Positions 18,725 through 26,363 of a DNA stretch of 36,655 nucleotides are shown here, piece by piece. Position numbers and translations under genes: made by a program. The stretch covers positions 1 to 36,655 of the forward strand of contig PBMX01000007.1 of the NCBI GenBank assembly GCA_002722935.1, read 5' to 3'. This DNA comes from Phycisphaerae bacterium. Its GTDB lineage: Bacteria; Planctomycetota; Phycisphaerae; Phycisphaerales; SM1A02. How positions within the stretch are numbered: the first letter of the stretch is position 1; the number at the start of each line of letters is the position of its first letter. The notes under the pieces are model-generated. The model worked only from the letters and a program-made list of their open reading frames with translations, was not told the origin of the DNA and made no database searches.

Positions 18725-18756
18725 CACACGAGCCCCGGTATTCCGGGGCTCGTGTG
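18725..18756 (-). terminator. Perfect 14-bp hairpin downstream of parB
   Basis: Arms CACACGAGCCCCGG and CCGGGGCTCGTGTG pair completely around the loop TATT. It starts about 67 bases after the parB stop and is the strongest hairpin I found in the window. No T run follows on either strand. On the minus strand a GA-rich tract follows. It is most likely the 3' end or transcription block of the parB mRNA. Confidence 0.55.
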
Positions 18757-18798
18757 GTTCATGGATCATGTCAAAGCAAGTTCGGATGGACTGCCTGG

Positions 18799-18814
18799 TG
18801 TTCCACGTGAAACA
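18799..18814. promoter_or_regulatory. parS: parS-like ParB-binding site, downstream of parB
   Basis: TGTTCCACGTGAAACA differs at one position from the widely conserved parS TGTTTCACGTGAAACA. It lies nine bases past the parB stop codon. ParB dimers would load here and spread on DNA using CTP. Confidence 0.85.
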
Positions 18815-18823
18815 CACCAGACC

Positions 18824-19771
18824 TCAACTTGGCTTGAAGCCCATCTTCGAGAGGACCCCATCGAACTGGTCCATGTCGTAGAACTCGATGATCATCCTTC
18901 CCTTGCCGGGCTTTTTCCCCTGCTGCTTGATGTGAACTCGAGTTCCAAGGTGCTCTGAAAGCTGTGCACCAAGATCATCAAGGTGCGAACGAGTCGTATC
19001 GACTGCATCTGGAGTTGCAGGGATAGAACCTCCATCCTGGATTCGTCGGATACGGCGCTCCAGTTCCCGAACGGACCAGTTGCCTGATATGGCCATCCGA
19101 ACAAGCCTGGTTCGATCACTGATCGAGGCAATGGACAGCAGGGATTTCGCGTGTCCGCCACTGAGAAGCCCCGTCCTGACGGCCTCCTTCGTCCCCTCGT
19201 CAAGCTCGTTCATCCGCAGGTGGTTTGTCACCGACGACCTGTTGAGGCCGACCTGGTTGGCTATTTCCTGGTGCGTCAGGCCGAACTGGTCCTGCAGACG
19301 CATGAACGCCTCAGCTCGCTCAATGGGATTGAGATCCTCCCTCTGGATGTTCTCGATGATGGACCATTCCGCGGCAGTTCGATCATCTATCTCACGTAGA
19401 ACAACGGGTATTTCGCTCAAACCAGCGATTTCAGCTGCCCTGAGGCGTCTTTCTCCCGCCACGAGCTCATACCCACTTTCGACCTGGCGGACAAGAATCG
19501 GCTGCATGACACCGGCCGTCTTGATTGACTCCGCCAAGGACTTCAAGGCGTCCATCTCGAATGTTTGCCGTGGTTGCCATGGACTTGGCGTGATCTGGGC
19601 AACGGGAACCATGAGCAATCCTTCCGGAGTACTCGCTGGAGTAGTCTCAGAGGATGTTCCTCGTGGAACATCTCCCTCGCTCTTCCCAGGAACGGCATCA
19701 ATACGGACGGGGGTATTGATCATGCTCTTGAGACCTCGGCCAAGTCGGCTCTTCTTCTTTGTTGCGGCCAT
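18824..19771 (-). CDS. parB: Chromosome partitioning protein ParB (Spo0J)
   Basis: The protein is 315 aa. The N-terminal basic KKKSRLGRGLKSMI stretch is the ParA-stimulating region. PSPWQPRQTF and GERRLRAAEIAGL (106-118) form the CTP-binding ParB fold. The helix-turn-helix THQEIANQVGLNRSSVTNHLRM (mid-protein) recognises parS, and a C-terminal dimerisation domain ends IIEFYDMDQFDGVLSKMGF. It loads at parS as a sliding clamp and organises the origin region. Three parS-like sites surround or lie within the gene. Its usual partner parA is about 12 kb away on the opposite strand rather than adjacent. AAGG about twelve bases upstream may serve as ribosome site. Confidence 0.96.
   Translation of the reverse strand: MAATKKKSRLGRGLKSMINTPVRIDAVPGKSEGDVPRGTSSETTPASTPEGLLMVPVAQITPSPWQPRQTFEMDALKSLAESIKTAGVMQPILVRQVESGYELVAGERRLRAAEIAGLSEIPVVLREIDDRTAAEWSIIENIQREDLNPIERAEAFMRLQDQFGLTHQEIANQVGLNRSSVTNHLRMNELDEGTKEAVRTGLLSGGHAKSLLSIASISDRTRLVRMAISGNWSVRELERRIRRIQDGGSIPATPDAVDTTRSHLDDLGAQLSEHLGTRVHIKQQGKKPGKGRMIIEFYDMDQFDGVLSKMGFKPS
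19655..19670. promoter_or_regulatory. parS: parS-like site inside the parB coding sequence
   Basis: TGTTCCTCGTGGAACA differs at one central base from the perfect palindrome found upstream of parB. It lies in codons of about residues 34-39, in the low-complexity linker between the basic N-terminus and the ParB fold, where sequence is free to keep a DNA site. Confidence 0.7.
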
Positions 19772-19817
19772 GGGGATACCAATCCTTCTGATTCAATGCT
19801 CAAGCACAAGATGATCG

Positions 19818-19833
19818 TGTTCCACGTGGAACA
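19818..19833. promoter_or_regulatory. parS: parS-like perfect palindrome upstream of parB
   Basis: TGTTCCACGTGGAACA is a perfect 16-bp palindrome, two changes from the classical parS. It lies 46-62 bases before the parB start, where the parB promoter should be, so ParB binding could also adjust its own expression. Confidence 0.85.
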
Positions 19834-20009
19834 TCTCTGAAGATTTCGACTCACAGGGACGCTTCCGATAAGAAATTACTGGATTGAATCGCCCTCGACC
19901 GCCAGCCCCGTGCGCCCCTGGCATCGTCGGAGAGCGGTCTCGGCAATGTTGACAGAACAAAAGTGACGGCTTTATTGCCTAACTTTCGCTATCTATCGCT
20001 TAATGTTGG

Positions 20010-20033
20010 GTTCTTGCGTCTTCTTTCAAGAAC
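20010..20033 (-). terminator. Hairpin downstream of the ABC ATPase gene
   Basis: Seven-base arms GTTCTTG and CAAGAAC enclose a ten-base loop, five bases beyond the ATPase stop on the minus strand. There is no T run. The rest of the 19834-20009 spacer is AT-richer than its surroundings and contains a plus-strand TTGACA-16-TTTATT pair (19949-19976) with no gene downstream on that strand. Confidence 0.35.
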
Positions 20034-20037
20034 GCGT

Positions 20038-21096
20038 CTAGTCTGAAAGAAGTACCACGTCCGATGGGTCCACGTGAAGGTGCACGGTGCCCTCGCCCAC
20101 CTCATCACCTGGATTGAGGTGAAGCGTTCGAACGATCTCGCCACCGATTTCAACGAGGTGCTGCGCCTGGTCTCCCAGGAAGATCTGCTCGGAAATCGTC
20201 CCCGAGAAGACGTTGTTCTTCCCAGGCTTGGATACCTGCTGGAAGGCTTCGGGCCTGATGGAACACGTTACCCGTGCATCAGCAGCCCAGTTCTGGCCTG
20301 AACTTGTCGCGGAAAGCGTACCGGCAGGCGTCTCCAGCTTGACCGTATCTCCCTTTGAGGAAACCACTTGCGCCTGGAAGAAGTTGGTTTCTCCAAGGAA
20401 CTCAGCGACGAATCGAGATTCCGGCCTGCGATAGAGAGAGCGGGGGGGACCAAGTTGACGGACCGTGCCCTCCTTCAGAACAGCAATCCTGTCGGCCATG
20501 GACAAGGCCTCGTCCTGGTCATGGGTCACGTAGACCGTGGTTATTCCACTGGCCTTGCAGATACGCCTGATCTCCGTACGCATGTCCAAGCGCAGCTTTG
20601 CATCGAGGTTGCTCAATGGCTCATCCAGGAGCAGGACGTCGGGCTTGATGACAAGTGCCCGGGCAAGGGCCACTCGCTGTTGCTGGCCTCCGGAGAGTTC
20701 ATTGGGCTTCCGCTCACAATATCCACCCATCTGGACCATCTCGAGGGCTTCCTCGATGCGTTCCTCGCGCTGGGCCGGGGGCAGTTTTCTCAATACCAGC
20801 CCATACCCCACGTTTTCAGCCACGGTCATGTGCGGCCAAAGGGCGTAACTCTGGAACACCATTCCCGTGTTGCGGCGATTGGGTGGGGAATCGGTTACGT
20901 CTTGTTCATTGAAGTGGATGCGTCCAGCCGTAGGATCGATGAACCCGGCGATCATTCGCAGCAGAGTGGTTTTTCCACACCCGGACGGACCCAGGAGAAA
21001 GAACAGTTCGCCCGGCTCGATCACGAGGTCGATGCCGTCCACGGCCCGCGTCAGGCCATAGTGCTTCTGGATGCCGGAAAGTCTGATCGAAGTCAT
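20038..21096 (-). CDS. ABC transporter ATP-binding protein (MalK/PotA/FbpC type)
   Basis: The protein is 352 aa from MTSIRLSGIQ at 21096. A longer open frame to 21528 overlaps dciA and has no family similarity. Walker A GPSGCGKT is at 36-43, followed by the Q-loop MVFQSYALWP, signature LSGGQQQR, Walker B VLLLDEPLSNLD and the H-loop YVTHDQDEA. The C-terminal quarter (IRPEAF onward) is a TOBE-type regulatory domain. This group energises uptake of sugars, polyamines or iron. No permease or binding protein gene is adjacent, so it is an orphan ATPase and its substrate cannot be assigned. Confidence 0.9.
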   Translation of the reverse strand: MTSIRLSGIQKHYGLTRAVDGIDLVIEPGELFFLLGPSGCGKTTLLRMIAGFIDPTAGRIHFNEQDVTDSPPNRRNTGMVFQSYALWPHMTVAENVGYGLVLRKLPPAQREERIEEALEMVQMGGYCERKPNELSGGQQQRVALARALVIKPDVLLLDEPLSNLDAKLRLDMRTEIRRICKASGITTVYVTHDQDEALSMADRIAVLKEGTVRQLGPPRSLYRRPESRFVAEFLGETNFFQAQVVSSKGDTVKLETPAGTLSATSSGQNWAADARVTCSIRPEAFQQVSKPGKNNVFSGTISEQIFLGDQAQHLVEIGGEIVRTLHLNPGDEVGEGTVHLHVDPSDVVLLSD

Positions 21097-21111
21097 GCAG
21101 GACAAACGATA

Positions 21112-21124
21112 CCACTTGCAGTGG
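21112..21124. promoter_or_regulatory. Inverted repeat in the ABC ATPase/dciA divergent spacer
   Basis: CCACT and AGTGG arms flank a three-base centre in the 75-bp region between the two divergent starts. It is directly next to a -10-like TATCGT on the minus strand (21111-21106) placed nine bases before the ATPase ATG. It could be an operator. The binding protein is unknown. Confidence 0.3.
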
Positions 21125-21171
21125 GGAAATGATGGTCTGCCCACGACGGTTCCTCCTGTAGGATGCTCCTG

Positions 21172-21558
21172 ATGTCCAACACCCCCGTTACAGAGCGTCT
21201 CCAGCAGTTGCAGGCCTGGCGAGGGCCCCGCCGGAAGACGGCCTCCATGGGCGAAACCGTCGCATCCCTCCAACGGACCGCCGAGAAGGCCCACCAGCAA
21301 CTGGGCTCCTTCGTGGAAGCCTGGGACGAACTGCTTCCCGAGGAACTTTCTTCCCAGACGAGTGTCGAGGCCAGACGAGGCGGCGTCGTTCATGTTCGAG
21401 CCAGAAGCGCCTCCGTCGCATGGGAGCTTGATCGTCGCCTGCGGGAAGGACTCCTCGGGGAACTGCGCAGCAGGTGCTCGGGCGCCATCTCCCGAGTTCA
21501 GGTCCGGGTCGGCGGACAGGTGCGTCACGATGCCGTTCGACGACCAAGGACTGCATGA
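21172..21558 (+). CDS. dciA: DciA/DUF721-type replication protein
   Basis: The protein is 128 aa from the second ATG at 21172, preceded by AGGA with an eight-base gap. An in-frame ATG at 21163 is less well placed. The LGSFVEAWDELLPEELSSQTSVEARRGGVV pattern followed by VRARSASVAWELDRRLREGLL matches the DUF721/DciA fold, which helps load the replicative helicase in bacteria lacking DnaC. It sits among origin-type genes, in keeping with that job. Its last bases overlap the thioesterase start (ATGA). Confidence 0.75.
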   Translation: MSNTPVTERLQQLQAWRGPRRKTASMGETVASLQRTAEKAHQQLGSFVEAWDELLPEELSSQTSVEARRGGVVHVRARSASVAWELDRRLREGLLGELRSRCSGAISRVQVRVGGQVRHDAVRRPRTA

Positions 21559-21953
21559 CCAACGAACTGGAAATCCGGGTCAGGTATCGCGAGTGCGATC
21601 CGATGGGCGTGGTCCACCACACCGTCTACCCGACATGGTTCGAAATGGGACGTACTGAACTGCTTCGAGCGGCGGGGGGGGGCTATCGCGACATGGAAGC
21701 CGCAGGCATCTTCCTTGTCGTCGTGAAACTCGAAGTCCAGTACCGGCAACCTGCGCGCTATGACGATCTGCTCCAACTTGAAACCACGCTGGCCAAGGCA
21801 TCGCGTGCCAAGATCCAGCACGCCTACAGCCTGAAGCGGGACGGAATCGTGCTCGCAACCGGTGAAACGACGCTCGCATGCCTCGATGCTTCAGGGCAGG
21901 TTCGTGAAGTTCCTGATTCACTGGTCACCGCGGATGGTGCCCGGGCGAGCTGA
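21555..21953 (+). CDS. Acyl-CoA thioesterase, YbgC/4-hydroxybenzoyl-CoA type (hotdog fold)
   Basis: The protein is 132 aa. RVRYRECDPMGVVHHTVYPTWFEMGRTELL holds the family motif with the catalytic Asp of ECDPMGVVHH, followed by the central helix and the VKLEVQYRQPARYDDLLQLET strands. It hydrolyses short or aromatic acyl-CoA esters. In other bacteria YbgC is linked to the Tol-Pal envelope system, but no tol gene is present here. AAGGA lies four bases upstream of the ATG at 21555, which overlaps the dciA stop. A nine-G run lies inside the coding sequence. It is convergent with mnmE, five bases apart. Confidence 0.87.
   Translation: MTNELEIRVRYRECDPMGVVHHTVYPTWFEMGRTELLRAAGGGYRDMEAAGIFLVVVKLEVQYRQPARYDDLLQLETTLAKASRAKIQHAYSLKRDGIVLATGETTLACLDASGQVREVPDSLVTADGARAS
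21674..21682. repeat. G9 homopolymer inside the thioesterase gene
   Basis: Nine consecutive G residues encode parts of Ala-Gly-Gly-Gly in the segment RAAGGGYRDM. The frame is intact in this sequence. A change of one base by slippage would truncate the protein. Confidence 0.7.
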
Positions 21954-21958
21954 AGAAA

Positions 21959-23290
21959 CTACTTGCCGATGCAGAATGACGAGAAGATGCGTCCAAGCAC
22001 GTCATCAGGCGCGATGATGCCTCCGACGAGGCCGGTGGCATCGAGGGCTTCGCGCAACCGCGAGGCGACCAGTTCGGACGCACCATCCCGTTCCCGGACA
22101 AGAACCAGCGACTCCTCGAGATGTTCAATGAACTCCGACAGCGAGGCTTCGTGCCTCGGCTGCAAGGCAACAGCCTCCGAGGAAAGAGGAACCAGGCCGT
22201 CACGGGTCCGTTCCGAGATCAACCCGCGCACCGACTCCAATCCGACACCAGACCCGGCCGAAACGGCGACATCACCTTCGCGAGGGGAATCGTCCAGGTC
22301 GCACTTGGTGCGCACCTTGACGACCCGTTCATCGTCCATCCACTCCGTTGCATCACCGACGGGAAGACAGTGAAGCAGGAGATCCGCATCCGCCTTCACA
22401 CGGGCGGCGTTGTCCTGCATCTGGAGATCGATCGGGCTGCCGATCGATGTTTCGAATCCTGCCGCATCGACCAGGAGGACTTCCGCGCCCTCCACCTGCA
22501 TCGGCTCGATGATGACGTCGCGAGTCGTCCCGGGAACTTCAGCGACGACTGCGCGGCGATCCGAGAGCAGCGCATTGAACAAGGTGGACTTTCCCGCATT
22601 GGGTGGACCGCAGAGCATCACGACCGGCAACGCCTGCAGCACATCCATGCCGACGGCTCGCTCAAGCACTCCCTTCGCAGCGGCGAGCATCTCCTCGATG
22701 TGCGCAGCCAGCACCTTCGCTTCGATCGCCACGACATCCTCCTCGTCCGTGAAGTCGATTCCCGCCTCGACGAGAGCAAGGACTCCGGCGAGTTGATCGG
22801 CGATCCTCCCGGCGACCGAACCGAGTTTCCCGGAACGAAGCATCGAGGCGGCCCTCAGTTCCGCATCGCTGCGTGCCGCGATGACGGCCGAGACGCCCTC
22901 GGCCTCGGTAAGCGACAGGCGACCGTTGAGCCATGCCCTGTAGGTGAATTCACCAGGTTCCGAGCGACGGGATTCGATCCCGTTCACCCTGCCGGCCGCC
23001 ATCAAGGCATCGATGATCCGTTCGAGAAGTTCCGGATGCCCCGGCAACTGCAGTTCGATGACATCCTCGCCTGTGAAACTCGCAGGCCCGGGGAAGCTGA
23101 GCAGCTGGGCCGGAAGGTCGAACCCGTCCAATGAAAGTCGAACAGGGGAGATGCTCCTCGTCCGCGCGGGTGGGGCGAGAAGACATGCTTCGACGAGTTG
23201 GAAGGATTCCTCCCCGCTTGCGCGGATGATGCCCCGGCCGGCATGACCCGGCGGAGAACTGACCGCCAGGATGACAGCGGTACTGTCCAC
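21959..23290 (-). CDS. mnmE: tRNA modification GTPase MnmE
   Basis: With MnmG it places the carboxymethylaminomethyl group on the wobble uridine of certain tRNAs. The protein is 443 aa from a GTG preceded by GGGAG. The N-terminal tetrahydrofolate domain starts at HAGRGIIRASG. The inserted G domain has G1 GPPNAGKS (228-235), GTTRD (254-258) and DAAGF (275-279) where most relatives have DTAGI. G4 reads TKCD instead of NKxD. The C-terminal CIGK supplies the catalytic cysteine. It lies twelve bases after yidC on the same strand, the usual origin-region neighbour. mnmG is not in the window. Confidence 0.95.
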   Translation of the reverse strand: MDSTAVILAVSSPPGHAGRGIIRASGEESFQLVEACLLAPPARTRSISPVRLSLDGFDLPAQLLSFPGPASFTGEDVIELQLPGHPELLERIIDALMAAGRVNGIESRRSEPGEFTYRAWLNGRLSLTEAEGVSAVIAARSDAELRAASMLRSGKLGSVAGRIADQLAGVLALVEAGIDFTDEEDVVAIEAKVLAAHIEEMLAAAKGVLERAVGMDVLQALPVVMLCGPPNAGKSTLFNALLSDRRAVVAEVPGTTRDVIIEPMQVEGAEVLLVDAAGFETSIGSPIDLQMQDNAARVKADADLLLHCLPVGDATEWMDDERVVKVRTKCDLDDSPREGDVAVSAGSGVGLESVRGLISERTRDGLVPLSSEAVALQPRHEASLSEFIEHLEESLVLVRERDGASELVASRLREALDATGLVGGIIAPDDVLGRIFSSFCIGK

Positions 23291-23302
23291 GATGAACGCT
23301 CC

Positions 23303-25573
23303 CTACTTCCGCTTCTTGTACGTCTTGGCCTTCTTCTGCTTCGCCTCGGCCTTCCGGCGTTCAAGCATCTTGGCATAGGCGCGTGCCTGCGGATCCTTGG
23401 GCTTCTTCTTCGGTGCAGTCGGTCGACCCACAACGGGAGCATCGCCATCCTCGAGATCGACCTGCCTGCGGATGTGGCGCGCCTCGAGGATTCCGACGCT
23501 GCTGGAAGTCAGGATGTACAGGGTCAGTCCTGACGGGGCCGAGTAGAGCATCAGCGGGAACAGCGTCACCATCATGATCCGCATGATCTTCTGCTGGGAC
23601 TCCTGCTCGGGCGTCAGGGTGGTCGTCGGGGGGCTCATGTACTTCTGCTGGAAGAAGAACAGGGCGCCAAGCATGATCGGAAGAAGGTTGATGCCCGTCA
23701 GGTTCCACAGAAGGAACGACTTGGGAGTCTCGAACTCGTAGAAGAAGTGGTCCGGGCTGCTGAGGTCGGCCAGGAAGGACCAGTCCCAGAAGAGCTGGAA
23801 GAAGCCGAAGAACGCGGGTTCCTGGCGGAGTTCGAATGCGAAGTAGAGCACCGCGTACAGGGCGATCCAGATGGGCATCTGGAGGAACATGGGCAGGCAC
23901 CCGAGCATCTGCAGCGGGTTCACTCCGTGCTCCCTCATGAGCTTCATCTGCTCCTGCTGCTTCCGCTTGGGATCGTCGGCGTACTTCTTGTTGATCTTCT
24001 CCATCTGCGGCTTCAACTTGGACATCGTCCGCGAGAAGCGCTGCATGCCGGCCTGCGACTTCTTCGTGATCGGGTGCAGGAGCGTCCGGACGATGATCAC
24101 CAGGCCGATGATCGCAAGGCCCCAGTCGAAGAGGACGTAGTGATCGAGGAATGCGAGAACGACGACCAGGATGTCGGCCAGCCACTGGAAGGTGCAGATC
24201 GCGCAGAAGGCCGACATCTGGAAGAGGATCAGACCCCGCATGTTCAGGACCTTGTAGGGTTCCTCGTCATCCAGCATCTCCCGGTCAAGCGGACCGGCGA
24301 AGAGGCCCATGCTCAGGTCATGGGTTCCACCCGCGGGTACCGTCAACAGGGGACTGACCAGGTTGCTCAGGACGACGGGGTTCTCCGATCCTCCGCCCTG
24401 GACCCACTTGCCGATCTTCTCCACGACCGGAGCAAGTGACCGGCTTCCCGATCCATCCGCCGTGATAATCGGGTGCACCGCAAGGCCGAAGTACCGGTTC
24501 GTCGAGGCGAACCAGGACAACGTGTAATCACCTTCCTCGCTGAGAGGGTTGGGCCAGAAGACGCGGCTCTCCTCCAGGTCGGTGGCATCGCGCATTTCCT
24601 GGACCATGTCACCGCCTGCGATCACGTCCGCGACGTGGCCGGGATCCTGTTCTTCCGAGTACTCGTAACCGAAACGGAAGCGACGTTGATCCATGTATCT
24701 GGCACGGTCCGGATAGAGGCTGACGGGACCGTACTGGGTCCACCGAAACTGCATCGCCCCCTTCGTATGGTTCGTGATGGACTGGTGGAGCGTGATGTCA
24801 TATCCGCTGCCCAGTTCAAATCGGCGCTCGATGGTGGCAACAGGTTCGCCATCCTTGGACAGGATTCTCGAACTGAAATGTCCCGGTCCGAGTTCCTTCC
24901 AGACCTCGGGTGGCGTCAGGTCCAGTTTCGTCTTACCCCCGATCGTGATGAACTGGGTCGAGAAGATCGAGATGGTTCGATACTGCGTGGTTCCGTCGAG
25001 TCCGAGGTATGAAATGGGCTCTGCATTCTGCAGCACGTATCGTTCGGCGACAGGCAACTCGTGATTGGATGCGTCGCCGGCCTTCTTCGCGGCGAAGTAC
25101 ATGGACGCCTGTCGCCTGGCCGCGGCCGTCTCCCAGATGTTCGAGAATGGAATCGAGACGATTCCGGCACCGGCACGGGTGAAGGTCAACTGCATCGACC
25201 ACGTGTCGGGATCATCCAGGCTCCCCAGGACCGAGTTGGGATCATCAGCCGACCATGGGTACTCCTCGAGGCGCAGGTCCTCGAGCGAGGCGGGTTCGAC
25301 CGGGGGGGTTGACGCCTCCTCGGCGGGTGGCTCCGCTGGATCCGCGGCAGCAGTCGTCGTTTCCCCGGTCTTCCCGGTACTCGCAGGGGTTTCCGAAACA
25401 GGGGAGGACGTTGTCGTGGTCGCCTGCTCCTCCTTGCTGGCCCGGTCCCTTCCCGGGGCGAAGATCACCATGGAAACGAGCAGGATCGCGACCCCCAGTA
25501 CGGCAAGGGGTACGAATGTTCTGAGTTTCTTTGAGGGTGCTGCTGGCATTGGAGGAGAACTGTCCCGCGTCAA
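23303..25573 (-). CDS. yidC: Membrane protein insertase YidC
   Basis: It inserts and folds proteins in the cytoplasmic membrane. The protein is 756 aa, longer than most. An N-terminal membrane helix (FVPLAVLGVAILLVSMVIF) precedes a Thr/Pro/Glu-rich linker and a large periplasmic beta domain. The conserved insertase core follows, with helices around VVLAFLDHYVLFDWGLAIIG, the groove Arg in IIVRTLLHPITKKS and the KKYADDPKRKQQEQMKLM hairpin. It ends with a Lys/Arg-rich tail. The start is a TTG at 25573 with GAGG four bases upstream, overlapping the preceding stop. An ATG at 25549 has no ribosome site and is the alternative. Confidence 0.95.
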   Translation of the reverse strand: MTRDSSPPMPAAPSKKLRTFVPLAVLGVAILLVSMVIFAPGRDRASKEEQATTTTSSPVSETPASTGKTGETTTAAADPAEPPAEEASTPPVEPASLEDLRLEEYPWSADDPNSVLGSLDDPDTWSMQLTFTRAGAGIVSIPFSNIWETAAARRQASMYFAAKKAGDASNHELPVAERYVLQNAEPISYLGLDGTTQYRTISIFSTQFITIGGKTKLDLTPPEVWKELGPGHFSSRILSKDGEPVATIERRFELGSGYDITLHQSITNHTKGAMQFRWTQYGPVSLYPDRARYMDQRRFRFGYEYSEEQDPGHVADVIAGGDMVQEMRDATDLEESRVFWPNPLSEEGDYTLSWFASTNRYFGLAVHPIITADGSGSRSLAPVVEKIGKWVQGGGSENPVVLSNLVSPLLTVPAGGTHDLSMGLFAGPLDREMLDDEEPYKVLNMRGLILFQMSAFCAICTFQWLADILVVVLAFLDHYVLFDWGLAIIGLVIIVRTLLHPITKKSQAGMQRFSRTMSKLKPQMEKINKKYADDPKRKQQEQMKLMREHGVNPLQMLGCLPMFLQMPIWIALYAVLYFAFELRQEPAFFGFFQLFWDWSFLADLSSPDHFFYEFETPKSFLLWNLTGINLLPIMLGALFFFQQKYMSPPTTTLTPEQESQQKIMRIMMVTLFPLMLYSAPSGLTLYILTSSSVGILEARHIRRQVDLEDGDAPVVGRPTAPKKKPKDPQARAYAKMLERRKAEAKQKKAKTYKKRK

Positions 25574-26352
25574 CGACCCTCGAGAAGACGATCGCCCAGC
25601 CAGTTGCTCAACTCGGGAATGGCGTGGATCTTCTTGACGACCGAGTCGACATCGTATGGAAGCCGATGGAACTCGACATGTGATTGCGTTTCATCAAGCA
25701 CCGCGTAACTGGCTCTTGGGTCCATGTCACGGGGTTGACCTACGGAACCGGGGTTGATGATGAGAAGATCATCGCCTTCGAGCTTGTAGACCGAGTCGAC
25801 ATCCTCGGGCGGATAGAAATCGGGCTCATTGGTGAATACGCCGGGAACATGCGTATGGCCCACCATGCACCACTTCTGGACTCGGTCGAAGATCTGCTGC
25901 ATCTTGACCGGCGAGTTGATGGCGTCTTCAGGGAAGATGTACTCGTTGATGGGTCGACGGGGCGAACCGTGAACACAGAGGAAGTCGCCGAAACTCACGC
26001 GAACCTTCAAGCCGCCGAGAAACTCCCAGCGACGGGCGGCCGCTTCCTCGTCGGGCTCCTTCTCGAACTGGGCCCGGGTCCAGTAGGCGGCCTGCTCGGC
26101 CGCGGCATTGAAGTTGGTCGGCTCGTAGAGCGCTCCGTAGTCATGGTTTCCCAGGAGGGACCATTCGCAGACCTCGGCAACCCGGTCCACGCAGGCCACG
26201 GGGTCCGGTCCATACCCGAGGATGTCACCGAGGCAGATGATCCGGTCGACATTGCGGCCTTCTATGTCCGCAAGGACGACTTCGAGGGCCTCGAGGTTGC
26301 CATGGATGTCACTGACGATTGCCGTCCGCACGGGGGCGTCTCCTCCCGACAT
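25570..26352 (-). CDS. Calcineurin-like metallophosphoesterase (YfcE/ApaH group)
   Basis: The protein is 260 aa. The metal motifs are SDIHGN near the N-terminus, LGDILGYGPDP, LLGNHDYGA, VHGSPRR and GHTHVP, with NPGSVGQPRD near the end, the full set for a two-metal phosphodiesterase. The substrate is unknown: nucleotides or phosphodiesters are typical. It is the first gene of a minus-strand operon with yidC (overlapping) and mnmE. The start has no clear ribosome site but lies close to a promoter. Confidence 0.88.
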   Translation of the reverse strand: MSGGDAPVRTAIVSDIHGNLEALEVVLADIEGRNVDRIICLGDILGYGPDPVACVDRVAEVCEWSLLGNHDYGALYEPTNFNAAAEQAAYWTRAQFEKEPDEEAAARRWEFLGGLKVRVSFGDFLCVHGSPRRPINEYIFPEDAINSPVKMQQIFDRVQKWCMVGHTHVPGVFTNEPDFYPPEDVDSVYKLEGDDLLIINPGSVGQPRDMDPRASYAVLDETQSHVEFHRLPYDVDSVVKKIHAIPELSNWLGDRLLEGR

Positions 26353-26363
26353 GGGAAACGAGG

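Larger units (their letters stand above)
18420..18798. other. Non-coding region upstream of the small gene
   Basis: About 380 bases hold no gene that I can support. From left to right they contain a sigma-54-like sequence (18437-18453), an AT-rich stretch (18540-18620), the pure pyrimidine tract (18671-18721) and the perfect hairpin (18725-18756). A 46-codon frame on the minus strand (WNKVGLSHRRF onward) overlaps the small gene's start but has no ribosome site, so I do not call it. Confidence 0.5.

Noticed and set aside
18520-18881. Open frames through the pyrimidine tract on both strands (Ser/Leu/Phe-rich on plus, Arg/Glu-rich on minus)
   Set aside because: Their composition only mirrors the CT repeat, they cross the hairpin and parS site, have no ribosome site and no recognisable domain.
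19949-19976. TTGACA-16-TTTATT promoter-like pair on the plus strand near the ABC ATPase
   Set aside because: No plus-strand gene or obvious RNA lies downstream before dciA, which has its own upstream region. The region is AT-rich, so a chance match is likely.
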